This document shows, piece by piece, positions 36,032 to 44,768 of a stretch of DNA of 64,000 nucleotides (position 1 is its first letter; every line of letters starts with the position of its first letter). The notes beneath the pieces were generated by a model that searched no databases, was not told where the DNA came from, and saw only the letters and a program-made list of their open reading frames with translations. Made by a program: the position numbers and the translations under genes. The DNA comes from Acidobacteriota bacterium (GTDB taxonomy: Bacteria; Acidobacteriota; Vicinamibacteria; Vicinamibacterales; UBA2999), in NCBI GenBank assembly GCA_030697165.1, contig JAUYQQ010000019.1, positions 186,001 to 250,000 on the forward strand, read 5' to 3'.

Positions 36032-38956
36032 TCAGAAGCGCAGGCCGAACGCGCCGAGGAACGTGCGCCCGCCGGTCATGCCCGGCCGCGGCCGCGGGTA
36101 GTGCGCCGTGGACGTGCCCTGGCCGAACCGCGCGCCAGGGCGATAGCCGGTGGGCAGGCCGTCGGCGTCAAGCGCGCTCGACGCGTCGGCCGTGACCGTG
36201 GTGTCCCAACCGATCAGCTTGTCGTTGTTGAGGGCGTTGAGCACCTCGAGCTTCAGCCACGGGCGCAGCGTCTTCCACACCGGCACCTGGTAAGTCACAC
36301 CGAGGTCGACCAGGCCGAAGCCGGCAAAATCCTGGCTGCCGCGGCCACCGAAGAAGAGCGTCTGCGAGCCGTTGGCGCCCGATCCCGGCAGGCGGGCGTA
36401 GCCGGGGTTGCGCGAGCGTTGAATGGCGCTGAGCGGCACGCTGGCAGCCGCCAGGCTGTAGGTCAGGGCCGAGTTGTAGCGCCACAGCGGCGTGATGTCG
36501 ACGCTGCCGAAGCGGCCCAGGCCAAGCTGGTAGTTCGACCACACACGCACTTTGTGCCCCTGGTAGTCATCGAGGCGGCCCGTCGGGAAGTTGCGGCCTT
36601 CCACGAGAATCTGGGGATAGTCGCCGAGCACCGACGCCGCGCCGGGCTGGTTGGCGGCTTCGCCCTCGAAGTTCCCCTCGTTCTTCAGCTGCCGCGTCCA
36701 ATGACCGGCCACCGTCCAGTTCGCGCGCAGGCGGTAGTTGCCCTGCAGTTCGAGCGCCTGGTACTCGCGGATCGCCGCGTCGGAGTTGCGGTAGTAGACG
36801 TTGTCGAACGTGCCGAAGGTCACGCCGTTCTGGACGACGGTGGTCTTGCCGGCGGCCGTCGGGTCGTCGATGAATGTTTCGACCAGACTGTTGGCCTTGC
36901 GCCAGACGTAGGTGGCGCGAATCGCGCCCGCGCCAATCTCCTGCGCGCCCGTCACGGTGAACTCGCGGGTCAGCGGCGAGTGCAGACCGTCTTCCAGGAA
37001 GACGTTGGCGGTCGGGAACGAGCCCGACACGACCGAGTAGTTGGTCAGGTCGTAAGCAGGCGCGAAGTCATAACCCTGGCCCGCGGGGCCGTTGTAGACG
37101 CTGGTGACGCGGCCGGCATTGCCGACCGGCGTGTTCCGGCCGAAGATGCTCGAGGTGTAGCGGCCCGAGTAGTGGGCGTACGACCCGCTCACCACGGTGC
37201 GGCCGCTGTCGTTCAGGGCGTAGGCGGCGGAGAGCCGCGGCACGAACGACTGCGCGTCGATGGCCGGCGAGTCGCCGGTGGCCACGCTCGAGACCCGCTC
37301 GTAGCGCAGGCCCAGGTCGACGGTCAGGCGCGACGTCGGCGTCCAGCGATCCTGCACGTAGAACGCCGTCGTCGTGATGTCGAGCTCGGCGCCGCGCGTC
37401 GGCGTCGTGTTGGCGACGGTGGTGGCGCCGGGAATCCAGACCGGCACCACCCGGCCGCTGGCCTCGGTGACCGGACGGCCGGCGACGCTGGCGTAGTCGG
37501 TGTTGAACAGGTAGCCGGTGGACGACTGCGAGTTGCCGCCGCGCAGCACCAGCGAGAACAGCTCGAACCCGCCCTTGAGATCGTGCGTGCCCCAACCCGG
37601 GCGCGAGCCGAAGTACGACACGCTGCCGGTCAGCTGGTCGTTGTCGCGATCTTCGGGATCGGTGCGATCGAAGTAAACCGGGCCGAAGTGCTGGCCGCCC
37701 GGCGAGACCCGGCCGATGGTCAGGAACGGCGAATCCTGCAACCGCGTGCTGGTGTTGCCGAACCGCGGGTGGTTGGTTTTCTGCGAGTACTGCGCGGTGG
37801 CGTAGAACCGGCCCGACATCACGCCGTTCCAGTTGGCCACCAGCAGGTGACCCGGGGTGTCCTGCGTATCAATGGCAGTGGGGTCGATGGTAATCGGCAG
37901 CGACGGCCGCACGCTGGTCTGGCGGCGGTCGAGATACTGCACCTGCACGGTCTGGTTGGTCATCGGCGTCGCGGTGATCTTCAACTCCCAGCGAGTCTGG
38001 TCGTCGACCTGCTGGACCGGCGCGGCGGTCTGCGCCAGTGTCAGGCTGGTCTCGCTCGACTGCGAGCGGCCCGCGAAGAAGAACCAGGCCCGGTCCTGGC
38101 GCAGCGGGCCGCCGAACGTGCCCTCGTAGTAACGATCCATCTTGCTCTTGCGTTCCTGGGAATTGGTCTTCTCGAAGGGCGTCTCGTCGGTCCACGCGGC
38201 ATTCGACAGGTTGCTGCGGATGGTGCCCGAGAAGACATTGCCGCCGCGCTTGGTCACGGCGTTGACGACGCCGCCAGAGAAGCGGCCGTACTCGGCCGAG
38301 ATGGCCGAGGTCAGGACCTGCGTCTGGTCAATCGCATCCTCGATGAAAAGGTCGTCGGGCCGGGCGAACAGGTTGTCGCCGATGTCGACACCGTCCATCA
38401 GGAAGACGTTGTCGTACGCGACCGCGCCCGAGATCGTGACCTGGTTGACGTTGGGGGTGTTGTTGGTGAGGCCGGGTGCCAGCTCGGCCACGAGTGACGG
38501 CGTGCGTCCCGTCGGCAAGGCATCAACCTCGGCGAGGCGAAGGCGCGTGCCACCGCTGGTCGCCGACACGAGCGACGGCGTGACGCCGCCGACCGTGACG
38601 GTCTCGGTGACGCCCGCGGCCTTCAACGAGGCATCGACCTGCTCGATCGCGCCGACGCCAACGAGGACCGCGCTCGCAGACGGCTCGAGGCCGGCGAACT
38701 CAAAGGTCACCGTATACCTGCCAGGCGCCAAGCCGGCCAGCCGGTAGGCGCCGGCCTGGTCGGTGGTCGTAACCCGCGCGCCCTGCTGAGAGGGGGACTC
38801 GGCCCGGACGGTGGCGCTCGACAGCACCAGCCCGGTCGCGTCGCGCACGACGCCGGTGACCGAACCGGTCTGAACCCCCTGTGCTGACAACGAATCGACA
38901 AGGATGACTGCGAATAAGAACGGCGTAGCGAGCACAAACGTTACAAAACGAGACAT
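36032..38956 (-). CDS. TonB-dependent receptor with carboxypeptidase-like N-terminal domain
   Basis: A 974-residue outer-membrane receptor of the Oar/acidobacterial type. Signal peptide MSRFVTFVLATPFLFAVILV is followed by a carboxypeptidase regulatory-like domain (residues about 28-110; GVVRDATGLVLSSATVRAES, then GLAPGRYTVTFEFAG). A plug domain (about 115-240; DGVDIGDNLFARPDD) and a 22-strand-type barrel ending in Phe (FLGAFGLRF) complete it. These receptors import polysaccharide breakdown products or siderophores; the substrate is unknown. The TonB-box was not identified. The 155-base gap upstream shows only a short direct repeat, GCGCACTT. Confidence 0.94.
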   Translation of the reverse strand: MSRFVTFVLATPFLFAVILVDSLSAQGVQTGSVTGVVRDATGLVLSSATVRAESPSQQGARVTTTDQAGAYRLAGLAPGRYTVTFEFAGLEPSASAVLVGVGAIEQVDASLKAAGVTETVTVGGVTPSLVSATSGGTRLRLAEVDALPTGRTPSLVAELAPGLTNNTPNVNQVTISGAVAYDNVFLMDGVDIGDNLFARPDDLFIEDAIDQTQVLTSAISAEYGRFSGGVVNAVTKRGGNVFSGTIRSNLSNAAWTDETPFEKTNSQERKSKMDRYYEGTFGGPLRQDRAWFFFAGRSQSSETSLTLAQTAAPVQQVDDQTRWELKITATPMTNQTVQVQYLDRRQTSVRPSLPITIDPTAIDTQDTPGHLLVANWNGVMSGRFYATAQYSQKTNHPRFGNTSTRLQDSPFLTIGRVSPGGQHFGPVYFDRTDPEDRDNDQLTGSVSYFGSRPGWGTHDLKGGFELFSLVLRGGNSQSSTGYLFNTDYASVAGRPVTEASGRVVPVWIPGATTVANTTPTRGAELDITTTAFYVQDRWTPTSRLTVDLGLRYERVSSVATGDSPAIDAQSFVPRLSAAYALNDSGRTVVSGSYAHYSGRYTSSIFGRNTPVGNAGRVTSVYNGPAGQGYDFAPAYDLTNYSVVSGSFPTANVFLEDGLHSPLTREFTVTGAQEIGAGAIRATYVWRKANSLVETFIDDPTAAGKTTVVQNGVTFGTFDNVYYRNSDAAIREYQALELQGNYRLRANWTVAGHWTRQLKNEGNFEGEAANQPGAASVLGDYPQILVEGRNFPTGRLDDYQGHKVRVWSNYQLGLGRFGSVDITPLWRYNSALTYSLAAASVPLSAIQRSRNPGYARLPGSGANGSQTLFFGGRGSQDFAGFGLVDLGVTYQVPVWKTLRPWLKLEVLNALNNDKLIGWDTTVTADASSALDADGLPTGYRPGARFGQGTSTAHYPRPRPGMTGGRTFLGAFGLRF

Positions 38957-39111
38957 AACTAACTCCTAGACCTTATTACGGTAACTCAGGCGTATAGTTC
39001 ATCACGCTAGCGCACTTTAAGGGACTTTGGCGCACTTAATTGTGCCCGGCTGAATTCTCCGGGGCCGAACGGTGGGCCAAGTATGATTTCGCCCAGAATG
39101 GCACGCAAAAT

Positions 39112-39654
39112 ATGCCCACAGACTCACCCATCCTGACCGCGGTCCTCGACGAGTTCCAGAAGATCAAGAAGCTGGCCGACAAGACCATCGCGCAGCTGTC
39201 GGACGAGCAGCTGCACCAGACCATCGACCAGGAATCAAACAGCGTCGCCGTGATCATGCGGCACATGGCCGGCAACATGCGGTCGCGCTGGGTCGACTTC
39301 CTGACCACCGACGGCGAGAAGCCGGACCGGATGCGCGATCGGGAGTTCGAGGTGCCGACGCAAACTCGCGCCGAGCTCCTGGCCGAATGGGAACACGGCT
39401 GGCAGTGCGTCTTCAACGCGCTGACGCCGCTGACCGATGCCGACCTGCAACGCACCGTGATCATTCGCGGCGAGCCGCATTCGGTATACAAAGCCACGAG
39501 CCGGCAGGTCGCGCACTACGCAGGGCACACCTACCAGATCCTGTTCCTGGCCAAGCACCTGTTGGGCACGGCGTGGAAGACCATGTCGATTCCGCGCGGC
39601 CAGTCGGAGGAGTTCAACCGCCGCATGCTCGCTCAACTCCGTTCAGAACAGTGA
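39112..39654 (+). CDS. DUF1572/DinB-like family protein
   Basis: A 180-residue four-helix-bundle protein of the DinB-like superfamily. The DUF1572 phrase NSVAVIMRHMAGNMRSRWVD is present, with DFLTTDGEKPDRMRDREF after it, and the metal-type His residues (MRHMAG; VAHYAGHTYQ). These proteins are probably small metal-dependent enzymes or thiol transferases; the reaction is unknown. ATG at 39112 is preferred to 39040. The stop overlaps the start of the next gene (TGATG). Confidence 0.88.
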   Translation: MPTDSPILTAVLDEFQKIKKLADKTIAQLSDEQLHQTIDQESNSVAVIMRHMAGNMRSRWVDFLTTDGEKPDRMRDREFEVPTQTRAELLAEWEHGWQCVFNALTPLTDADLQRTVIIRGEPHSVYKATSRQVAHYAGHTYQILFLAKHLLGTAWKTMSIPRGQSEEFNRRMLAQLRSEQ

Positions 39655-40637
39655 TGGGGATGCTGCGCTGGGGCATTCTCGGCACGGCCCGGATCAACCG
39701 GCGGGTGATCCCGGCCATCCGGCTGGCCCCGCGCAGCGAGCTCGTCGCCATCGCGAGCCGCACCCGGCCGCGCGCCGAGGCGTACGCGGCCGAGTGGCAG
39801 ATCCCCAGGGCCTGTGCCGGCTACCAGGCGCTCGTCGACGATCCGGCGATCGACGCCGTCTACATTCCGCTGCCCAACACCGAGCATGTGCCGTGGACGC
39901 TGGCGGCCGTGGCCGCCGGCAAGCACGTGTTGTGCGAAAAGCCGATGGCCCTCGACCCGGACGATGTCGACCATATCCACGCCGCGGCAGCGACCGCGAA
40001 GGTCGTCGTCGAAGAGGGCTACATGTACCGGCACGAGCCGCTCACGGCGAAGGTGCAGGACCTCGTGCACAGCGGCGCCCTCGGCACCGTCCGCGCCATT
40101 GTCTCGGGCTTTACGTTCGCCTTGACGAACGCGACCGACCCGCGGCTCGATCCCGCCCTGGGCGGCGGCTCGCTCTGGGACGTGGGCTGCTACCCCGTGA
40201 CCTACGCCAGCCTGCTGGCCGGCCGCGACCCCAAGATGGTGTTTGGCTCGGCGCATTGGCACGCGACGGGCGTGGACGAAGAGTTCATGGGCATGCTGCG
40301 CTTTCCGGGAGGCACCACCGCCACCATCTATTCGGGCTTCCGCGCGGCGCTGCGCACCTGGCTCGAGGTGATCGGCAGCGAGGGTTCGCTGACCGTGCCC
40401 AATCCCTTCAAGCCGGGCATCCGCGAGACGCTGGAACTGGAGCGCCACGGGCGGATTGAAGCGATCGAGGTGGCCGGCTCGCCCGAGTTGTTCGTGCGCC
40501 AGATCGAGCATTTCGAGCACTCGGCGCTGGACGGCGCGCCGTCGGTGGTGACGCTGGCCGACAGCCGCGCCGCGGCGGCGACCCTGTCAGCCCTGCTCGA
40601 CTCGGCACGCGACAGCACGGCGTTGTATCCTGCATAG
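39654..40637 (+). CDS. Gfo/Idh/MocA family NAD(P)-dependent oxidoreductase
   Basis: A 327-residue sugar-dehydrogenase-like enzyme. The Rossmann start MLRWGILGTARINRRVIPAI is followed by AGKHVLCEKPMA, the catalytic EKP motif with Lys. The C-terminal alpha/beta domain includes GGGSLWDVGCYP. Substrates in this family are sugars, inositols or dihydrodiols. ATG at 39654 overlaps the DUF1572 stop by one base; a GTG directly before it (39651) is also possible. Followed without gap by a small gene. Confidence 0.93.
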   Translation: MGMLRWGILGTARINRRVIPAIRLAPRSELVAIASRTRPRAEAYAAEWQIPRACAGYQALVDDPAIDAVYIPLPNTEHVPWTLAAVAAGKHVLCEKPMALDPDDVDHIHAAAATAKVVVEEGYMYRHEPLTAKVQDLVHSGALGTVRAIVSGFTFALTNATDPRLDPALGGGSLWDVGCYPVTYASLLAGRDPKMVFGSAHWHATGVDEEFMGMLRFPGGTTATIYSGFRAALRTWLEVIGSEGSLTVPNPFKPGIRETLELERHGRIEAIEVAGSPELFVRQIEHFEHSALDGAPSVVTLADSRAAAATLSALLDSARDSTALYPA

Positions 40638-40859
40638 GTGGAGACGGCCACGCCGACGGTGTTGTGGCGCCTGTTCAAGGTTCCTGGCGCGCATGCGCGC
40701 GCGGTGATCCTCCCCGGAGGTCCGCCGTATACGCTGGCCTTTTTCTCCAACGACCAGATGGACCGCGTCGAGAATTTCGACGCGCTGGAGATTGCGCTGT
40801 TTCGCGCGGATGAGATCCGGCGGTCCCTGATGGATGACGGGTTTGTGGAAGATCAGTGA
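40638..40859 (+). CDS. Small conserved-looking hypothetical protein
   Basis: A 73-residue protein with GTG start directly after the TAG of the Gfo/Idh/MocA gene. The sequence VLWRLFKVPGAHARAVILPG, then TLAFFSNDQMDRVENFDALE and a C-terminal helix ALFRADEIRRSLMDDGF suggest a small mixed alpha/beta domain. No family is recognised. The function is unknown; its position suggests cotranscription with the oxidoreductase. It ends just before the repeat tract preceding ispG. Confidence 0.6.
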   Translation: METATPTVLWRLFKVPGAHARAVILPGGPPYTLAFFSNDQMDRVENFDALEIALFRADEIRRSLMDDGFVEDQ

Positions 40860-40897
40860 TCTCGTGACGTGGTGATTTGGCGACGTGGTGATTTCAG
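40857..40897 (+). repeat. GTGATTTGG-type tandem repeat before ispG
   Basis: GTGATCTCGTGACGTGGTGA, then TTTGGCGACGTGGTGATTTC: four degenerate copies of a GTGAYNTNG unit. It belongs to the family at 5983-6023 and lies directly before the ispG ATG at 40899, so it is part of the leader. Confidence 0.65.
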
Positions 40898-40898
40898 A

Positions 40899-42137
40899 AT
40901 GTTGAGTATCGACAAGCGGCATCGCACGGTCGGCGTGAAAGTCGGCCACGTCATGGTGGGTGGCGGCGCCCCCGTGGTCGTGCAGTCGATGACCATGACC
41001 GACACCGCCGATGCCAGGGGCACGGCGCAGCAGTGCATTGAGTTGTGGCAGGCCGGGTCGGAGATGGTCCGGGTCACCGTAAATGTGAACGAGGCCGCGG
41101 CCGCGGTGCCCGAGATCAAGCAGCGCATGCTCGATGCGGGTTGCACCGCGCCGCTGATCGGCGATTTCCACTATAACGGCCACCTGCTGCTCACCCGCTA
41201 CCCGGAGGCGGCGCGCGCGCTCGACAAGTACCGCATCAACCCCGGCAACGTCGGCACCGGCAAGCGCCGCGACGAGCAGTTCGCGACCATCTGCCAGGTC
41301 GCGATCGACCACGGCAAGCCGGTCCGCATTGGCGTCAACGGCGGCTCCCTCAACCAGGAGCTGGTCATGGCGAAAATGCAGGAGAACACCGACCGCAACC
41401 TGGGCAAGGAATCCGACGACATCATCAGCGAGTGCATGGTGCTGTCGGCGGTACAGTCGACCGAGCTCGCGCTCGAGACCGGCCTGCGCGCGGATCAGAT
41501 CATCATCTCCTGCAAGCTGTCGCGGCCCCGCCACCTGATCGAGGTGTATCGCGCGCTCGCGAAGCAGACGACGCAGCCGCTGCACCTGGGACTGACCGAA
41601 GCCGGCATGGGCACCAAGGGCCTGGTGTGGTCGTCGGCGGCCATGGGCGTGCTGCTGGCCGAAGGCATTGGCGACACGATCCGCGTGTCGTTGACGCCGA
41701 AGCCCGGCGGCGACCGGCGCGAAGAAGTGTATGCGGCCTGCGAGCTGCTGCAGTCGCTCGGCATCAGGACGTTTGCGCCAAGCGTCACCGCCTGTCCCGG
41801 CTGCGGCCGGACTACCAGCTCGACGTTCCAGGAATTGGCGGAAGCCGTTCAGGGCTACATCCGCGAGCAGATGCCGGCGTGGAAACAAACGTATGAGGGC
41901 GTGGAGTCGTTGACGCTGGCCGTGATGGGCTGCGTCGTGAACGGCCCCGGCGAATCGAAGGCCGCCAACATCGGCATTTCGCTGCCGGGCACCGGCGAAG
42001 CGCCGCACTGCCCCGTGTTCATCGACGGCGTGCACGCCACCACCCTCAAGGGCACTTACGAGGAACTCGCGCTCGCCTTTCAGCACTTGCTGGACGACTA
42101 CGTCGAGCGCAAGTACCCGAAGAGAAGAGCAAATTGA
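40899..42137 (+). CDS. ispG: 4-hydroxy-3-methylbut-2-enyl diphosphate synthase IspG (GcpE)
   Basis: Seventh step of the MEP isoprenoid pathway: reduces MEcPP to HMBPP with a 4Fe-4S cluster. The 412-residue protein has VMVGGGAPVVVQSMTMTDT at the start, NPGNVG, the Cys ligands in TACPGCGRTTS and MGCVVNGPGESK, and a C-terminal Glu in that block. The length fits the bacterial two-domain enzyme. ATG at 40899 is preferred because upstream codons translate the TGATTTGG repeat tract. Its stop overlaps the GNAT start as TTGA. Confidence 0.97.
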   Translation: MLSIDKRHRTVGVKVGHVMVGGGAPVVVQSMTMTDTADARGTAQQCIELWQAGSEMVRVTVNVNEAAAAVPEIKQRMLDAGCTAPLIGDFHYNGHLLLTRYPEAARALDKYRINPGNVGTGKRRDEQFATICQVAIDHGKPVRIGVNGGSLNQELVMAKMQENTDRNLGKESDDIISECMVLSAVQSTELALETGLRADQIIISCKLSRPRHLIEVYRALAKQTTQPLHLGLTEAGMGTKGLVWSSAAMGVLLAEGIGDTIRVSLTPKPGGDRREEVYAACELLQSLGIRTFAPSVTACPGCGRTTSSTFQELAEAVQGYIREQMPAWKQTYEGVESLTLAVMGCVVNGPGESKAANIGISLPGTGEAPHCPVFIDGVHATTLKGTYEELALAFQHLLDDYVERKYPKRRAN

Positions 42138-42652
42138 GAATCACGAATAGCGAAGGGATCGCGATCCGGGCCGCGTCGGCCGCCGATCGCGACTTCGTGC
42201 TGGCGCTGGCCGACCGGCTGGTGTCGTTCGAGGTGCCGGCGTTCCGCTCGAAAGCGGAATTCGCCGACGGCGATCGCCGCGCTCTCGCCGCGTGGTTTGA
42301 GCGCCTGCCGGACGATAGTCCCGCCGAAGCGCAAAGCGCGGAGGCGGATGAAGCCCTGTTCATCGCCGAACTGAATGGGCATTCGGCAGGTTGCGCCTAC
42401 CTGGTCACCCTCGTCGACTTCTTCACCGAGCGACCGCACGCGCACGTGTCGGTACTCGCGGTGACGGCCGAGGCTGAAGGCCGCGGCGTGGGTTCGGCCC
42501 TACTCGACCATTGCCAGGCCTGGGCGCGCCAGCGTGGCTCCGACCATTTGACGCTGAACGCCCTGGTCACCAACGCCCGCGCCCGCGGCCTCTACGAACG
42601 CCGCGGCTTTAGCGGCGAATACATTCGGTATGTCTTGCCACTGAGGTACTAA
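42134..42652 (+). CDS. GNAT-family N-acetyltransferase
   Basis: A 172-residue acetyltransferase. The acetyl-CoA binding motif A is VSVLAVTAEAEGRGVGSALL with the R/QxxGxG/A pattern (EGRGVG), and the C-terminal ALVTNARARGLYERRGFSGE is motif B. TTG at 42134 overlaps the ispG stop. The acceptor is unknown. The N-terminal half has an acidic insert (SPAEAQSAEADEALFIAEL). Confidence 0.9.
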   Translation: MRITNSEGIAIRAASAADRDFVLALADRLVSFEVPAFRSKAEFADGDRRALAAWFERLPDDSPAEAQSAEADEALFIAELNGHSAGCAYLVTLVDFFTERPHAHVSVLAVTAEAEGRGVGSALLDHCQAWARQRGSDHLTLNALVTNARARGLYERRGFSGEYIRYVLPLRY

Positions 42653-42679
42653 CAGGAGTTCAAGAGATCAGGACTAACT

Positions 42680-42725
42680 CCTGATCTTCTGGTCTCCTGT
42701 GAATCCTGATCTTCTGGTCTCCTGT
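42680..42725. repeat. 21-bp direct repeat (two copies) before the D-aminoacylase gene
   Basis: Copies at 42680-42700 and 42705-42725 both read CCTGATCTTCTGGTCTCCTG plus T. Upstream, AGGAGTTCAAGAGATCAGGA (42654-42673) is their approximate reverse complement, giving a potential hairpin. A TAGAAT box follows at 42735-42740, 9 bases before the ATG at 42750. Confidence 0.85.
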
Positions 42726-42749
42726 AAAACAGCCTAGAATGCCGCCACC

Positions 42750-44321
42750 ATGTCTTTTCGCATTGCCCTGGTGGCCCTCCTTGTTCTCGCGCCACTCGCT
42801 GCCCAGTCGCCCCCGCAATTCGACATCCTGATCAAGAACGGGCGGGTGCTCGACGGAACGGGCAATCCCTGGTATCGCGCCGACATCGGCATTGCCGGCG
42901 ATCGGATCCGCGCGATGGGAACACTGACCGGCGCCACGGCCAGGACCGTGATCGACGCCGCCGACCGGTTCGTGACCCCCGGATTCATCGACGTCCACTC
43001 GCACGCGGGTGGCGGGCTCGGGACCGAGGAACTGAAGCACGGCCAGCCGCTGCTCGCGCAGGGCCTGACCACCGTCTTCGTCAATCCCGACGGCGGCGGT
43101 CCCGTCGACCTGGCCGCGCAACGCACCACTTACGAGAAGCAGCGCATTGGCACCAACGTCGGGCTGTTCGTCCCGCATGGCTCGATTCGCCGCGCCGTGA
43201 TGGACATGTCGGACCTCGACCCCACGCCCGCCGAACTCGCGAAGATGGTCGAACTCACCCGCCAGGGCATGCTGGCTGGTGCGGTCGGGCTCTCGAGCGG
43301 CTTGTACTACGCGCCGGGCAGCTATTCGAAGACGGCTGAAGTAGTCGCGATGGCGAAGGCCACCGCGCCCTTCGGCGGCGTGTACTCCAGCCATATCCGT
43401 GATGAATCGGACTACACCATCGGCGTGGTCGCGGCGGTGCAGGAGGTGATCGACATCGCGGAACAAGGCGGCGTCACCGGCGTGGTGTCGCACATGAAGG
43501 CGCTCGGACCAGCGAGCTGGGGCCTGTCGAAGGTGTTGATCGAGCGCATTGAAGGCGCGCGGGCGCGCGGCGTACAGGTGTTTGCCGACCAGTATCCCTA
43601 CGAGGCCAGTGGCACCGGCATTGTCGGCGCGCTGATGCCGCGCTCGGCGCAGGTCGGCGGCCGCGACGCGATGATGAAGCGCATTCTGGGCGAGCTGCGG
43701 CCCGAGATCCTGGCGGACGTGAAGACGAACATCGCCAGGCGCGGTGGGGCCGAGACGCTGATGATCAGCCGCTACTTGGCCGATCCGTCGTTCGAGGGCC
43801 AGCGCCTCTCAACCCTCGCCGCCAAGGCCGGCGTATCACCCGAGGAGTACGCGCTCAAGATGCTCGAGAAGGGCGACGCCAGCCTGGTGTCGTTCAACAT
43901 GTCGGAGGGCGACATCGAGGGCATCATGCGCCAGCCGTGGACCATGACCTGCACCGACGGCGACCTGGTGCCCATGGGCCAGGGAGTTCCCCACCCGCGC
44001 GCGTACGGCGCCTTCCCGCGCAAGCTGAAGCGCTACGTGCGCGAGCGAAGCGCCGTGGAGCTGGCCGCCGCCATTCGCTCAATGACGACGCTGCCGGCGA
44101 CGGTGTTCGGGTTGAAGGATCGCGGCCAGCTGCGGGCCGGCGCGTTTGCGGATGTGCTGATTTTCGACCTGGCGAAGGTGAACGACGCGGCGACGTACGA
44201 GAAACCGCACCAGCTGGCCGAGGGGATGAACGACATCATCATCAACGGCGCACTGGTGCGGCGTGAGGGGAAGTTCACGTCGGCACTGGCCGGACGCGTG
44301 CTGCGTCCTGAGCGGCAGTAA
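42750..44321 (+). CDS. Exported N-acyl-D-amino-acid deacylase family amidohydrolase
   Basis: A 523-residue metal hydrolase of the D-aminoacylase group. Signal peptide SFRIALVALLVLAPLAAQSP; the mature part has ILIKNGRVLDGTGNPWYRAD, the HxH metal site DVHSHAGG, GAVGLSSGLYYAPGSY, and the C-terminal AMTTLPATVFGLKDRGQL-type block (here RSMTTLPATVFGLKDRG). Likely hydrolyses N-acyl-D-amino acids or similar in the periplasm. A TAGAAT -10 box 9 bases before the ATG suggests a leaderless transcript. The stop abuts the convergent lipoprotein gene with no gap. Confidence 0.92.
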   Translation: MSFRIALVALLVLAPLAAQSPPQFDILIKNGRVLDGTGNPWYRADIGIAGDRIRAMGTLTGATARTVIDAADRFVTPGFIDVHSHAGGGLGTEELKHGQPLLAQGLTTVFVNPDGGGPVDLAAQRTTYEKQRIGTNVGLFVPHGSIRRAVMDMSDLDPTPAELAKMVELTRQGMLAGAVGLSSGLYYAPGSYSKTAEVVAMAKATAPFGGVYSSHIRDESDYTIGVVAAVQEVIDIAEQGGVTGVVSHMKALGPASWGLSKVLIERIEGARARGVQVFADQYPYEASGTGIVGALMPRSAQVGGRDAMMKRILGELRPEILADVKTNIARRGGAETLMISRYLADPSFEGQRLSTLAAKAGVSPEEYALKMLEKGDASLVSFNMSEGDIEGIMRQPWTMTCTDGDLVPMGQGVPHPRAYGAFPRKLKRYVRERSAVELAAAIRSMTTLPATVFGLKDRGQLRAGAFADVLIFDLAKVNDAATYEKPHQLAEGMNDIIINGALVRREGKFTSALAGRVLRPERQ

Positions 44322-44768
44322 TCAGAACTCGACGATCTCCACGTCGGGATCTTCGATCTCCGTATCCACACCACCGGCGCGAAGGAACACCGCGTACTCG
44401 TAGCGGGTGTTCAGCGTGTAGGTGGAAAGATCGCAGCGGATTCTGGATTTGTTGCCATTGGCAGTCGTCGACACCTCTGCACATGTGGTTGGATTTCTTG
44501 CCGCGTCTTTCCATTTCAAGACCAGCTCGGCGCTCGCCAGGCATCCGTCCTTCACCTTGATATCCCACACAACCTCGTCCTCTTCGTCCTTGAGGAGCAT
44601 GTGGTTCCTGGGAATCGTCTTTGACTTGCAGTCGCCATTGCCATCCTTCTTGACCATGATTCGCGCCGCGGCATGAGATTTCTTTTGCTGTCGCTGCTGA
44701 ACCACTCCGCACCCGGCCGCGAGTGTCACGACGACGGCGAATGCCGATACGGTTAACGCACTTCTCAT
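44322..44768 (-). CDS. Small lipoprotein coupled to Ser/Thr kinase (copy 1)
   Basis: A 148-residue predicted lipoprotein (lipobox LAAGC at residues 16-20). The mature part is beta-rich with a KTIPRNHMLLKDEEDEVVWD segment and ends EDPDVEIVEF. Four Cys residues after the lipobox Cys (DCKSK, DGCLAS, TTCAEV, RCDLS) could form two disulfides. The ATG overlaps the kinase stop (ATGA), so it is cotranslated with the upstream kinase. The other kinase has the same arrangement with a protein ending EDPEVEIPDGN. Function unknown; a sensor or partner of the kinase is the obvious inference. Confidence 0.8.
   Translation of the reverse strand: MRSALTVSAFAVVVTLAAGCGVVQQRQQKKSHAAARIMVKKDGNGDCKSKTIPRNHMLLKDEEDEVVWDIKVKDGCLASAELVLKWKDAARNPTTCAEVSTTANGNKSRIRCDLSTYTLNTRYEYAVFLRAGGVDTEIEDPDVEIVEF

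Noticed and set aside
36101-38497. Plus-strand open frame of 798 residues opposite the TonB-dependent receptor
   Set aside because: Composition is Arg/Ala/Val-rich shadow coding with no motif, and the receptor on the other strand is certain.
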